From assembly GCA_045562555.1 (NCBI GenBank), contig JBJKVO010000011.1, forward strand, positions 62,001 to 126,000: a DNA stretch of 64,000 nt, given 5' to 3'. A program made the translations under genes and the position numbers. The notes beneath the pieces are model-generated. The model saw nothing but the letters and a program-made list of their open reading frames with translations, was not told the DNA's origin and did not search any database. Source of the DNA: UBA2588 sp002339805. GTDB taxonomy: Bacteria; Chloroflexota; Dehalococcoidia; Lucifugimonadales; UBA3495. Below, one piece after another: positions 50,856 to 59,416 of the stretch (position 1 is its first letter; each line of letters starts with the position of its first letter).

Positions 50856-52256
50856 ATGATTAGTTTTGGGACTGATGGCTGGAGAGCTTTAGTCGCCCAG
50901 GATTATACCTTTGATAATGTGGCAAAATGCGCCCAGGGTGTGGCTGAATATATCAACCAAACTGAGGATCTACCCAAGTCCATAGTTGTGGGTCACGATA
51001 CCAGATTTCTATCTAAAGAGTTTGCGTCCACCGCAAGAGATGTATTAGTTAGTAATGGCATCAAGGTATTTTGGATTGACTCACCTGCTCCTACTCCTGT
51101 TATAGCCTACATGGTTACTCATTGCAATGCAGGCGGAGCTATTATTATTACTGCAAGCCATAACCCATATGATTGGAATGGGTTTAAATTCAAATCTCAT
51201 CTTGGAGGCAGCGCAAGCCAAGATATTATTGACCAAATAGAGTCTTACGCAAATTCTGCTATGCCGTTGGATAAATATGTTTATGGCAGCTCTGATCTGA
51301 TTGAACATATCTCTGCAAAAGAGGCATATATCAGCCATGTAACTAATATAGTGGATATAAGAGCGATCAAGGATTCCAAACTCAGCATTCTTGTAGATTG
51401 TATGTTTGGTGCAGGAATAGACTATTTGACAGATATATTGGGCGATGGTGCTACTAAAGTTACCCAACTACATAATGCCATAAATCCTAATTTCCCTGAG
51501 ATAGGGCAACCAGAACCAATAGAGCAACACCTAGGGGAACTTATGGGTAAAATAAGGTCTAGCACTACGATTGATATAGGAGTGGCTTTTGATGGAGATG
51601 CGGATAGACTTGGTTTAATCGATGATAAAGGACACTACATCTCTACCTTAGATTCTTTTTCGTTGCTCGCTTACTATTTCTTGGCTTATAAAAAACATTC
51701 TGGAGGGATAGTAAAAAGTATTACTCATTCCGACATGATCAATAAATTGTGTGATGAATATAACATGCCAGTTTATGAGACAGCGGTCGGTTTTAAGAAC
51801 TTAGGACCCAAAATGATTGACGTTAACGCCGTGTTAGCAGGAGAAGAAAGTGGAGGATTTGCCTTTAGGGATAGTATACCTGAACGAGACGGTATATTAA
51901 GCGCTCTCTACTTATTAGAATTATTAGCAACTAGCGGTAAGAGCTGTTCAGAGTTATTAACTGAACTCTACAGCGTTGTAGGGGCCCACATTTATTCTAG
52001 GGTTGACATAAGTCTTACTGAAAAGCAAAGGCTAGAAATTAAATCATTTGCTACTTCTAACATACCTGTAGCAGAGTGCCCCATGAAAATAGATCAAATA
52101 ACTGTTATAGATGGAGTTAAATTGATTTGTGATAACGGATGGGTAGCATATCGGCTATCAGGAACAGAGCCACTGCTCCGGATATATAGTGAATCAGATA
52201 CTCAAAGTTCTGTAGACGCTTTGATAGCATATGTACGAACTTTCTTAGGAGTGTAA
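50856..52256 (+). CDS. phosphoglucomutase/phosphomannomutase family protein
   Basis: 466 residues. FGTDGWRALV at the start, TASHNPYDWNGFK (catalytic Ser), AFDGDADRLGLID (metal site), GEESGGFAFRDSIPERDGI (sugar loop) and RLSGTEPLLRIYSES (phosphate site) show all four domains of the alpha-phosphohexomutase family. It moves phosphate between C1 and C6 of glucose, mannose or glucosamine phosphate. GAGG precedes the ATG. Possible read-through from metK; no direct link to the SAM cycle. Confidence 0.92.
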   Translation: MISFGTDGWRALVAQDYTFDNVAKCAQGVAEYINQTEDLPKSIVVGHDTRFLSKEFASTARDVLVSNGIKVFWIDSPAPTPVIAYMVTHCNAGGAIIITASHNPYDWNGFKFKSHLGGSASQDIIDQIESYANSAMPLDKYVYGSSDLIEHISAKEAYISHVTNIVDIRAIKDSKLSILVDCMFGAGIDYLTDILGDGATKVTQLHNAINPNFPEIGQPEPIEQHLGELMGKIRSSTTIDIGVAFDGDADRLGLIDDKGHYISTLDSFSLLAYYFLAYKKHSGGIVKSITHSDMINKLCDEYNMPVYETAVGFKNLGPKMIDVNAVLAGEESGGFAFRDSIPERDGILSALYLLELLATSGKSCSELLTELYSVVGAHIYSRVDISLTEKQRLEIKSFATSNIPVAECPMKIDQITVIDGVKLICDNGWVAYRLSGTEPLLRIYSESDTQSSVDALIAYVRTFLGV

Positions 52257-52259
52257 TAT

Positions 52260-53123
52260 TTGCAAAAGCAATTATTAAAAGGACTGACATTCTCCGCATT
52301 TATATTTGCATTAATAACATTTGTTGTTTTTACGTTGCTGGATCAGGATGAAACTGATGGAATTAATTATTTCTTCGAGTCAATTTCAGGACTGATGTCT
52401 GGTTCAATAACTAGTTTGTCTATGATAATTCCCATAGGATTCGCATTCGGTGCAGGTATGATAGCAGCGGTAAATCCTTGCGGGTTTGTCATGTTGCCCT
52501 CATACGTAGCAGTGTATTTGCTTTCAGAAGATGACTCATCGAACAGTGTGACATCACGGCTGATGAAAGTTTTGAAAATTACTATTTCTATGACGCTAGG
52601 ATTTGTAATAGTATTTGGTTTAACTGGATCCTTAGTTAGCTTCGGTTTGAGATCAGTAGTTGGTTCGTTGTTACCATGGTTTGGTATGGGCGTTGGAATA
52701 TTATTGATAGTGATTTCTGGGTTACTGTTGTTTGGGGTCAATCGGTTTAGATATACTTCACTCCCGTTTAGGCTGTCCGCTATGATTACCGTTTTTCAGA
52801 ATAATACTATACGGGGATACTTCTTTTTTGGAATCAGTTATGCGCTAGTATCGTTAGGCTGTGCACTCCCAATTTTTATGGTTGTAGTCACCAGCACTTT
52901 TACAGGCCAGAGCATACTTGGGATTCTTGTATCCTACCTTAATTACAGTTTGGGCATGGGAGCAATAATATTTCTAGTAACTCTTATTACTGCTATGTTG
53001 AGAAGAAGTTTGACATTTAGCGGGAAAACTCTAGGGACTATTTTGAATAAAGTCACTATTTTGTTATTGCTTGTAGCAGGTGCCTATTTAGTCTTTTATT
53101 GGCTAACTGTAGGTACCTATTAA
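52260..53123 (+). CDS. CcdA/DsbD-like cytochrome c biogenesis membrane protein
   Basis: 287 residues from TTG 52260 (AGGAG 8 bases upstream; 3 bases after the previous stop). AAVNPCGFVMLPSYVAVYL with Cys in helix 1 and SLGCALPIFMVVVTSTF with Cys in a later helix are the two redox Cys of the CcdA fold, in seven to eight membrane segments. It carries reducing power across the membrane for cytochrome c maturation or disulfide reduction. An N-terminal extra helix precedes the core. Faces rpsI convergently. Confidence 0.88.
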   Translation: MQKQLLKGLTFSAFIFALITFVVFTLLDQDETDGINYFFESISGLMSGSITSLSMIIPIGFAFGAGMIAAVNPCGFVMLPSYVAVYLLSEDDSSNSVTSRLMKVLKITISMTLGFVIVFGLTGSLVSFGLRSVVGSLLPWFGMGVGILLIVISGLLLFGVNRFRYTSLPFRLSAMITVFQNNTIRGYFFFGISYALVSLGCALPIFMVVVTSTFTGQSILGILVSYLNYSLGMGAIIFLVTLITAMLRRSLTFSGKTLGTILNKVTILLLLVAGAYLVFYWLTVGTY

Positions 53124-53144
53124 TTTAAGTCCAGAGCTATATGT

Positions 53145-53549
53145 CTAACGCTTGGTATATTGAGGTGCTCTTCTAGCTCGTTTGAGACCGTATTTCTTGC
53201 TCTCTTTAATCCTGGAGTCTCTTGTTACAAGCCCTGCCTGACGCAGAGGTTTCTTTAAGTTTTCGTCGAATGCTATTAAGGCTCTAGTAATGCCGTGCCG
53301 TATGGCTTCCGCTTGGGAATTTACTCCGCCACCGTATACTTTGGCTTCCACTCGAAAATTGTTGAGATTATTGCTGATGCTAAGAGCTTTCTTGATAGTG
53401 TCTTGCCATGGTTCCCAATTGAAATATTCTTCCATTGGTTTATTGTTAACTATTATAGAATTGGAATCTCCGTTAAAAATTTTTACTCTTGCGACGGATG
53501 TTTTCCTTTTCCCTGTACCATAGTAATAATGTTCTTGTTGTTGAACCAA
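53145..53549 (-). CDS. rpsI: 30S ribosomal protein S9 (uS9)
   Basis: 134 residues from TTG 53549 (AGGT 6 bases upstream). YYGTGKRKTSVARVKIF at the start, GITRALIAFD in the middle and the C-terminal KRARRAPQYTKR tail that reaches the P-site tRNA. Last gene of the ribosomal block, 23 bases after rplM as usual. Confidence 0.95.
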   Translation of the reverse strand: MVQQQEHYYYGTGKRKTSVARVKIFNGDSNSIIVNNKPMEEYFNWEPWQDTIKKALSISNNLNNFRVEAKVYGGGVNSQAEAIRHGITRALIAFDENLKKPLRQAGLVTRDSRIKESKKYGLKRARRAPQYTKR

Positions 53550-53572
53550 TTCTGACCTGCCTCGCCCTTATT

Positions 53573-53998
53573 TTAATTGATTTGAGAAGTGTGAGGATGT
53601 GTTTCCCCAGCGTATATTTTAAGCCTGGTTAGCATTTTTCTTCCAAGCTTGTTGTTTGGTAGCATGCCTTTGACTGCTAATCTTAAAATTCTTTCAGGGT
53701 TGGTTTCACTCATCTCTTTATAAGTAAAACTTTTCAAGTTACCTACGTATCCGCTATGTCTATAGTACATTTTGTCTTCGTATTTATTTCCGGTAACGTT
53801 TATTTTTTCTGCATTTGTAACCACGACAAATGAGCCGTTGATACTACTAGGAGTAAAAGTTGGGAGGTTTTTTCCTTGCAATTTTACAGCGATGTCTCTA
53901 GCTAACCGGCCTAAGATTTGGCCTTCTGCATCAATTAATTCCCAAGTTTCCTCTCTTTTTTCTGAAGGGTTTGGGAAGTATGTACTTAATCTTTTCAT
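53573..53998 (-). CDS. rplM: 50S ribosomal protein L13 (uL13)
   Basis: 141 residues. WELIDAEGQILGRLARDIAVKLQGK and YRHSGYVGNLKS are the L13 blocks, followed by AVKGMLPNNKLGRKML. It binds 23S rRNA early in assembly. Five bases after truA; the L13-S9 pair is conserved. Confidence 0.96.
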   Translation of the reverse strand: MKRLSTYFPNPSEKREETWELIDAEGQILGRLARDIAVKLQGKNLPTFTPSSINGSFVVVTNAEKINVTGNKYEDKMYYRHSGYVGNLKSFTYKEMSETNPERILRLAVKGMLPNNKLGRKMLTRLKIYAGETHPHTSQIN

Positions 53999-54003
53999 TT
54001 AAT

Positions 54004-54768
54004 TTATTCACCAATATACGAGAATGGACCGTCATATTTTACACCCAGTAAGAACAGACCACAAGCTGGAAGCATAGAATACGGTGGATTGGTATTGGAT
54101 TCTGCCTGTAATAGCTTCCCAAGTGTATCTTGGGGTAGTGCATTATTACCTATTTTTGCTAACAATGCATTTATTTTCCTGATCTGGTGCCTCATAAAAC
54201 CATTAGCCTCGCACGTGATGATTATATTGTCCATGTTCCGTTGCACTTTCCAATCATATATAGTGCGGACAGTGCTACCGCCAGGATAGGTGGGTGTAGC
54301 TACATGCTTGAAGTCATGAGTTCCGATAAGGTCTTTGCAAGCAAGATTCATTAGGTTTTCATCCAGAGGCTGGCTAATTCTTCCGTAGTAATTTCTATAT
54401 ATCGCGAGTTTGCTGTCAGAGTTCAAGATCTGATACCTGTAAGTTCTCGAAAAGGCTGATTTTCGGGAGTGAAAATTTTGATTCACAACGTAGGCCTTTT
54501 TGATTGAGATATCATTAGGTAGATAGTAATTCAAAGCGTTTTCAACTACTTCAGTAGGGTAGTGCTGCATCGTATGGAAATTGACTACCTGGCCATATGC
54601 GTGAGCTCCAGCGTCGGTTCTACTGGCGGATGTGGTACGTATTTGTTCTTGGGTCAGACTATTAAGAGCTTTTTCTATAGTATCTTGCACGGTCTCAGTT
54701 TGAGGCTGACTTTGGAATCCACTGTAATTCGTGCCATCATATTCCACTATGAGCGCGAAATAGTTCAT
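54004..54768 (-). CDS. truA: tRNA pseudouridine synthase A
   Basis: 254 residues. EYDGTNYSGFQSQP, TSASRTDAGAHAYGQVVNF (catalytic Asp in RTDAGAH) and GFMRHQIRKINALL are the TruA motifs. It makes pseudouridine at positions 38-40 of the tRNA anticodon arm. Its place between rplQ and rplM is common in bacteria. Confidence 0.95.
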   Translation of the reverse strand: MNYFALIVEYDGTNYSGFQSQPQTETVQDTIEKALNSLTQEQIRTTSASRTDAGAHAYGQVVNFHTMQHYPTEVVENALNYYLPNDISIKKAYVVNQNFHSRKSAFSRTYRYQILNSDSKLAIYRNYYGRISQPLDENLMNLACKDLIGTHDFKHVATPTYPGGSTVRTIYDWKVQRNMDNIIITCEANGFMRHQIRKINALLAKIGNNALPQDTLGKLLQAESNTNPPYSMLPACGLFLLGVKYDGPFSYIGE

Positions 54769-54789
54769 ATTTAGCAGTTAAGACCGGAT

Positions 54790-55143
54790 TTACACCAATT
54801 CAATGATTGCCATTTCTGCCCCATCGCCTTGGCGTGTTCCCAGTTTTGTAATCCTCGTGTACCCTCCATTACGGTCGGTGTAGCGTTCTGCGAGGTTATT
54901 AAATATTTTGTCTACTACTACTTTGTTGGGCAATCTCTTTATGGCCATTCTTCTATTGTGAAGTCCACCTTTTTTCCCGTAAGTAATAAGTTTTTCTGCA
55001 ACGATCCTAGTTTCTTTAGCTTTATGAAGGGTCGTCTTCATACGCTCATTGGTAAGCAAGGATACTGCTTGGCTTCTTAATAGAGCTTTTCGCTGATCTT
55101 TTTTACGGCTTAATCTTCGTCCTGCAATTCTATGACTGGCCAT
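54790..55143 (-). CDS. rplQ: 50S ribosomal protein L17 (bL17)
   Basis: 117 residues. RLSRKKDQRKALLRSQAVSL and KAKETRIVAEKLITYGK are the L17 start, YTRITKLGTRQGDGAEMAIIELV the end. Its ATG overlaps the rpoA stop by one base (TAATG), so translation is coupled. Confidence 0.96.
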   Translation of the reverse strand: MASHRIAGRRLSRKKDQRKALLRSQAVSLLTNERMKTTLHKAKETRIVAEKLITYGKKGGLHNRRMAIKRLPNKVVVDKIFNNLAERYTDRNGGYTRITKLGTRQGDGAEMAIIELV

Positions 55144-56180
55144 TATTCTTCTACCTCTTCGGCAACAAGTGCCTCTTCTTGGTTATCTGATTCTTCACTA
55201 CTGTTAGAACCTACTCCAAGCTCAGTCAATTTGTCTTGAAGTTCATGAAGTGATTTCTCACCAAAGTTTCTAATTTTAAGTAAGTCACTGTCTGACATTT
55301 CTAGGACTTCGCCGACTTTGGATATGTTAGCTCTCTTAAGACAATTAAGAGTTCTAGGAGATAAATCTAGCCTTTCTATCAGAGTTTGGAATATCTCAGG
55401 CGCAACTGATGTTGCCGGGTTTGCTAGAGCCTCATCCCCTTCTCTGTTAATAGTTTTAAACATGAAGAAATGGTTAACGAGTTCTTCAGATGCCTCTTTC
55501 AGAGCATCCATGGGAGTGATTGATCCATCAGTTGAAATTTCCAAGATTAATCTTTCATAGTCGGTGATTTGACCTACACGGGTCCTTTCCACTGAGTAGT
55601 TAACTTTAACGATTGGGTTAAAAATAGCATCCACTGGTAGTACACCTACAGCCATGCCTGATCCTTCTTCGTTTTGTTGAGCTTGGATATAACCTGTCCC
55701 ACTTTCAACATTGAATTCGACAGATATTCTAGTATCTGGAGTATTCAATGTTGCTAAATGCAGTTCGGGATTGACAATTTGAAAATCAGACGAGGTTGAT
55801 ATGTCTCCTGCACAGACTGAACCTTCTCCTTGTATCTCAAGGCGCATTTTACCTGTTCTTCCAGTTTCAGACTTGATACGTATTCGTTTTATATTGAGAA
55901 GTAACTGCATAACTTCTTCTTTAACGCCAGGAATGGAATCGTATTCATGCACAATGTCTTCGATTTTCACCCATGTGATTGCACAGCCAGGAATTGCACT
56001 TAGCAGAACTCTGCGAAGTGGGTTTCCTATAGTGATACCATAACCTTTGGTAAGGGGCTCCAATGCAAACTTGCCATAGCTGACTTCGTCAGTATCTAAC
56101 ACTTTCACAAGTGGATTTAGTGTAGGCATTTCTCCTTCTGGTGGTGTGGGAGGGAGAATGTAAGTTTCAAAACTTGTCAT
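55143..56180 (-). CDS. rpoA: RNA polymerase alpha subunit
   Basis: 345 residues. The N-terminal assembly domain (about 20-250) has FALEPLTKGYGITIGNPLRR, and the C-terminal DNA-binding domain spans about 262-320. In E. coli numbering, the DNA-contact residues Arg265, Asn268, Cys269, Gly296, Lys298, Ser299 and Glu302 are all present here as Arg276, Asn279, Cys280, Gly307, Lys309, Ser310 and Glu313. An acidic tail of about 20 residues follows. It is the template for comparison with the extra alpha-CTD found on L30 five kilobases upstream. Confidence 0.97.
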   Translation of the reverse strand: MTSFETYILPPTPPEGEMPTLNPLVKVLDTDEVSYGKFALEPLTKGYGITIGNPLRRVLLSAIPGCAITWVKIEDIVHEYDSIPGVKEEVMQLLLNIKRIRIKSETGRTGKMRLEIQGEGSVCAGDISTSSDFQIVNPELHLATLNTPDTRISVEFNVESGTGYIQAQQNEEGSGMAVGVLPVDAIFNPIVKVNYSVERTRVGQITDYERLILEISTDGSITPMDALKEASEELVNHFFMFKTINREGDEALANPATSVAPEIFQTLIERLDLSPRTLNCLKRANISKVGEVLEMSDSDLLKIRNFGEKSLHELQDKLTELGVGSNSSEESDNQEEALVAEEVEE

Positions 56181-56187
56181 TTATGTT

Positions 56188-56787
56188 TTACCTCTTAGAA
56201 TAGAATTCTACTATCTGGACGGTGTCAATTACTATTTCTCCATCTTCTCCAGTTGGATCAGTAGAAACTTTGACTGACATGTCGTTGCCGTCTAAGCTAA
56301 CCCAATGAGGAGTTGCAATAGCTTTTGAATTCTCTATAGCGAACTGGTAAAGGGAATTCTTAGTAGCTTTTTCAGTCCAGGTAATATGATCACCTGATTT
56401 TAGTTGATAGGATGGGATGTCCACTTTTTGTCCGTTGACTTGGAAGTGACCGTGATTTACAGCTTGCCTTGATTGTCTTCGGGTTAAGAACATTCCTGAC
56501 CGGTATAGTACATTATCCAAGCGTCGTTCTAGCAATATCATCAAATTATCGCCCGTTATACCATCCATGTTTAAAGCGCGTTCGTAATATTTCTTGAATT
56601 GTTTTTCTTGTACACCATATAAAAATCGTGCTTTTTGTTTTTCTTTTAGTTGTAGGCCATAGTTAGACACTCTTCGTCGTCTTCCCATGACTGCTACGTT
56701 TTTCTTTTCATCTCGTCTGATAGAACCATATGATTCTAATCCGAGTGATCTAAGTTTTTTTTGTACGGGTCCTATATATCTAGACAT
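56188..56787 (-). CDS. rpsD: 30S ribosomal protein S4 (uS4)
   Basis: 199 residues from ATG 56787, which overlaps the S11 stop by one base. An in-frame extension to 56817 lies inside rpsK. The N-terminus reads RYIGPVQKKLRSLG, the zinc-free form, and the S4 RNA-binding domain has LERRLDNVLYRSGMFLTRRQ. It nucleates 30S assembly and in many bacteria represses its own operon. Confidence 0.96.
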   Translation of the reverse strand: MSRYIGPVQKKLRSLGLESYGSIRRDEKKNVAVMGRRRRVSNYGLQLKEKQKARFLYGVQEKQFKKYYERALNMDGITGDNLMILLERRLDNVLYRSGMFLTRRQSRQAVNHGHFQVNGQKVDIPSYQLKSGDHITWTEKATKNSLYQFAIENSKAIATPHWVSLDGNDMSVKVSTDPTGEDGEIVIDTVQIVEFYSKR

Positions 56788-57170
56788 TACACTCTCCTTC
56801 GTTTTGGAGGCCTGCATCCATTATGTGGGATAGGGGTAATATCTCTGATACTTTTGATAGTTAGGCCTATACCTGTTAGCGCTCTAATTGCTGACTCTCG
56901 TCCTTGTCCTGGACCTTTAATAAATACATCCACTTGTTTTAAACCTTGGTCTACGCCAGCTTTAGCTATATCTTCAGCTGCTCTCTGTGCTGCGAATGCA
57001 GTTCCTTTCCTAGATCCTTTGAAACCTGCTGTGCCCGCACTTCCAGAATTTAACACATTACCTTCATTGTCGGTGACAGTAATCAAAGTATTGTTAAATG
57101 TAGAATATATATAAATTCTACCTGAAGCTATTGATCCTCTTTCTCTTCTTCTTGCTCTTTGTCTAGCCAT
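56787..57170 (-). CDS. rpsK: 30S ribosomal protein S11 (uS11)
   Basis: 127 residues. YIYSTFNNTLITVTDNEGNV, GFKGSRKGTAFAAQRAAED and the C-terminal DITPIPHNGCRPPKRRRV are the S11 blocks. It lies 19 bases after rpsM and is translationally coupled to rpsD. Confidence 0.97.
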   Translation of the reverse strand: MARQRARRRERGSIASGRIYIYSTFNNTLITVTDNEGNVLNSGSAGTAGFKGSRKGTAFAAQRAAEDIAKAGVDQGLKQVDVFIKGPGQGRESAIRALTGIGLTIKSIRDITPIPHNGCRPPKRRRV

Positions 57171-57189
57171 TGTGATTACTCATAACTCC

Positions 57190-57579
57190 TTATTTACCGC
57201 CAGATTTCCTGCCGCGACCGGCTACAGTACGTTTAACGCCTTTTCGTGATCTAGCATTAGTCTTAGTTCTTTGACCGTTTACTGGAAGCCCTCTTCTGTG
57301 TCTTAAGCCTTTGTAAGTTCCAATATCAATCAATCGCCTGATGTTTTGCTGAACTTCTCTCCTAAGATCTCCTTCGACTAAGTATTCTTTGTCTACTATT
57401 TCTCTGATTCTATCTATTTGAAGTTCGTCTAGTTCGTTCATTCTAGGAGGGGTCACAGGATCTAGCTGAGCTTTTTCTATGATCTCAGCAGCCATGCGTG
57501 GTCCTATCCCATATATACTCGTTAGAGCTATATGAGCTCGTTTTCTATCAGGGACGTCTACACCGGATATTCTTACCAT
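57190..57579 (-). CDS. rpsM: 30S ribosomal protein S13 (uS13)
   Basis: 129 residues. RISGVDVPDRKRAHIALTSI at the start and RGLPVNGQRTKTNARSRKG at the end are the S13 signatures. It lies 13 bases after rpmJ. Confidence 0.97.
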   Translation of the reverse strand: MVRISGVDVPDRKRAHIALTSIYGIGPRMAAEIIEKAQLDPVTPPRMNELDELQIDRIREIVDKEYLVEGDLRREVQQNIRRLIDIGTYKGLRHRRGLPVNGQRTKTNARSRKGVKRTVAGRGRKSGGK

Positions 57580-57592
57580 TTATTTTCTCCTA

Positions 57593-57706
57593 TTATCCTT
57601 GTCTTTGAGAGTGTCGTCGATTTGTACATATAATCCGCACGACTCTTTTTCTTTTTATTATCCTGCAATTATCGCAGCGTTTTTTTACTGATGCGCTTAC
57701 TTTCAT
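57593..57706 (-). CDS. rpmJ: 50S ribosomal protein L36 (bL36)
   Basis: A 37-codon gene read directly from the sequence: MKVSASVKKRCDNCRIIK at the start and CTNRRHSQRQG at the end. Cys11, Cys14, Cys27 and His32 form the zinc ribbon. It lies between infA and rpsM, its usual place. Confidence 0.95.
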   Translation of the reverse strand: MKVSASVKKRCDNCRIIKRKRVVRIICTNRRHSQRQG

Positions 57707-57718
57707 TTTGTCCTTCTA

Positions 57719-57937
57719 CTATTTGAATCGGTAGGTTATTCTACCTCGAGTTAAATCGTAGGGAGATAATTCTACCAGAACTCTGTCTCCAGGCAAAACC
57801 CTAATAAAATTCATACGTATTTTCCCTGATACATGAGCTAATATTTCGTGTTCATTAGGCAGTTCCACTCGAAACATTCCATTTGGAAGTGCTTCATTTA
57901 CTTGAGCTTCTACCTCTATCGCTTCTTTTTTTGCCAT
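57719..57937 (-). CDS. infA: translation initiation factor IF-1
   Basis: 72 residues, single OB-fold. EVEAQVNEALPNGMFRVELP, HVSGKIRMNFIRVLPGDRV and DLTRGRITYRFK are the IF-1 blocks. It lies 12 bases before rpmJ and 24 after map. Confidence 0.97.
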   Translation of the reverse strand: MAKKEAIEVEAQVNEALPNGMFRVELPNEHEILAHVSGKIRMNFIRVLPGDRVLVELSPYDLTRGRITYRFK

Positions 57938-57961
57938 TATTACAATCCGTTCTCGTCCTTT

Positions 57962-58765
57962 TTATTCGTTCACAGTAAGTATTTCTGGTCCATTTTCTGT
58001 GATAGCAATGGTATGTTCATGATGACTAGATACTGAGTAATCAGCCGTTATTACTGTCCATTGATCATCTAGGACCAGCGTTTCGGCAGTTCCTAGGTTA
58101 AACATTGGTTCGATAGCGATACACATTCCAGCCTTCAACATGATACCACGTCCTGCCTTCCCATAATTAGGGACTTGAGGTTCTTCATGTAAGAAACGCC
58201 CTACCCCGTGGCCTGTGTAGCCTCTTACTAATCCGTATCCATGTTTTTCTGAGATTTCTTGGACTGCTGCTCCTATGTCGCCAATCCGATTGCCTATTTG
58301 AGCCTGTGCTATCCCTGCGTATAATGCCTCTCTGGTAATACTGCTTAGTTGTTCTATCTCAGGTTCTATTGTGCCTACTGCTAAAGAAAGGGCTGAATCG
58401 CCTATAAATCCATTTATGGTTGCTCCGCAGTCGACTTTGAATAGATCTCCTTCTTCGAGTACTCTATTGCCAGGAATACCATGGACTATTTCTTCATTGA
58501 CGGAAGCACATATCGTTCCAGGGAATCCCATATAACCTTTAAATGCGGGTTTTGCTCCCAAACTCCGGATCTCTTTTTCGGCGATTCTGTCTAATTCTTT
58601 GGTGGTGATACCAGGTACTACAGCGGTTCTTAATTTTTTTAAAGCAGCTCCAGTAATCTGTCCAGCTAGTCGCATGTGTTCTAGCTCTTGACGAGATTTT
58701 ATATGAATGCCTCCGGTATGCTGAGAGGGAGTATTAGAAGCGGTTTGAATCGGTTTGTTGTTCAT
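57962..58765 (-). CDS. map: methionine aminopeptidase, type I
   Basis: 267 residues with about 20 extra N-terminal residues before the core IKSRQELEHMRLAGQI. The metal ligands lie in KVDCGATINGFIGDSA (Asp pair), GHGVGRFLHEEP (His, then Glu) and the C-terminal EHTIAITENGPEILT (Glu). It removes initiator Met from new proteins. Two bases from adk. Confidence 0.95.
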   Translation of the reverse strand: MNNKPIQTASNTPSQHTGGIHIKSRQELEHMRLAGQITGAALKKLRTAVVPGITTKELDRIAEKEIRSLGAKPAFKGYMGFPGTICASVNEEIVHGIPGNRVLEEGDLFKVDCGATINGFIGDSALSLAVGTIEPEIEQLSSITREALYAGIAQAQIGNRIGDIGAAVQEISEKHGYGLVRGYTGHGVGRFLHEEPQVPNYGKAGRGIMLKAGMCIAIEPMFNLGTAETLVLDDQWTVITADYSVSSHHEHTIAITENGPEILTVNE

Positions 58766-58767
58766 AA

Positions 58768-59415
58768 TTAAAGAACTCCTTCGACTCTTGTAAAAACTTC
58801 ATCTACGGTCCCTATACTATCAATTTCTGTTAATAGGTCCTTTTGGTCGTAGTAGTTAAGTATAGGTTTGGTTTCCTGTTCGTAAACATCTAAACGTCTC
58901 TTGATAGCTTCTGGGGCGTCATCAGTTCGCTGATACAGTTCCCCATCGCAAAGGTTGCATGTAGGATCCACATTATCTCCAGATTTATTTAAGTTATGAG
59001 GTGCCTGACACACTTTACACGTATACCTTGTCGACAACCTACGTACTAATTCATCATTAGGTACATTAAAGAACAACACTATGTCCACCGATAACTCTTT
59101 GGATTCGAGTAAGTTCGATAAAGCATCGGCCTGGACTACGTTTCGTGGAAACCCATCTAATATAAAGCCATGTCCGTTTTCTTTCTTTTCAAGTTCTTGG
59201 GATAACATATTTATTGTTAGCTTGTCGGGAACTAGTTCGCCTGCACTCATATATTTTTGGGCTTCCTTGCCTAGGTCTGTTTCATTTGATAGATGTGACC
59301 TGAACAGGTCTCCCGTGCTTATGTAAAGGGCGTCTAACTTTTCTCTTAGCATAATTGCTTGAGTACCTTTTCCCGCTCCAGGGGGACCGACTAATATGAT
59401 GTTAGATATATCCAT
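58768..59415 (-). CDS. adk: adenylate kinase
   Basis: 215 residues, long form. LVGPPGAGKGTQA is the P-loop, FILDGFPRNVVQA the AMP site, and the LID has two Cys pairs (CKVC and CNLC), so it binds zinc. It balances ATP, ADP and AMP. The secY stop is one base before its ATG. Confidence 0.97.
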   Translation of the reverse strand: MDISNIILVGPPGAGKGTQAIMLREKLDALYISTGDLFRSHLSNETDLGKEAQKYMSAGELVPDKLTINMLSQELEKKENGHGFILDGFPRNVVQADALSNLLESKELSVDIVLFFNVPNDELVRRLSTRYTCKVCQAPHNLNKSGDNVDPTCNLCDGELYQRTDDAPEAIKRRLDVYEQETKPILNYYDQKDLLTEIDSIGTVDEVFTRVEGVL

Positions 59416-59416
59416 A

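Noticed and set aside
51081..51467. 128-codon frame opposite the phosphohexomutase
   Set aside because: Antisense shadow; the sense strand carries all family motifs.
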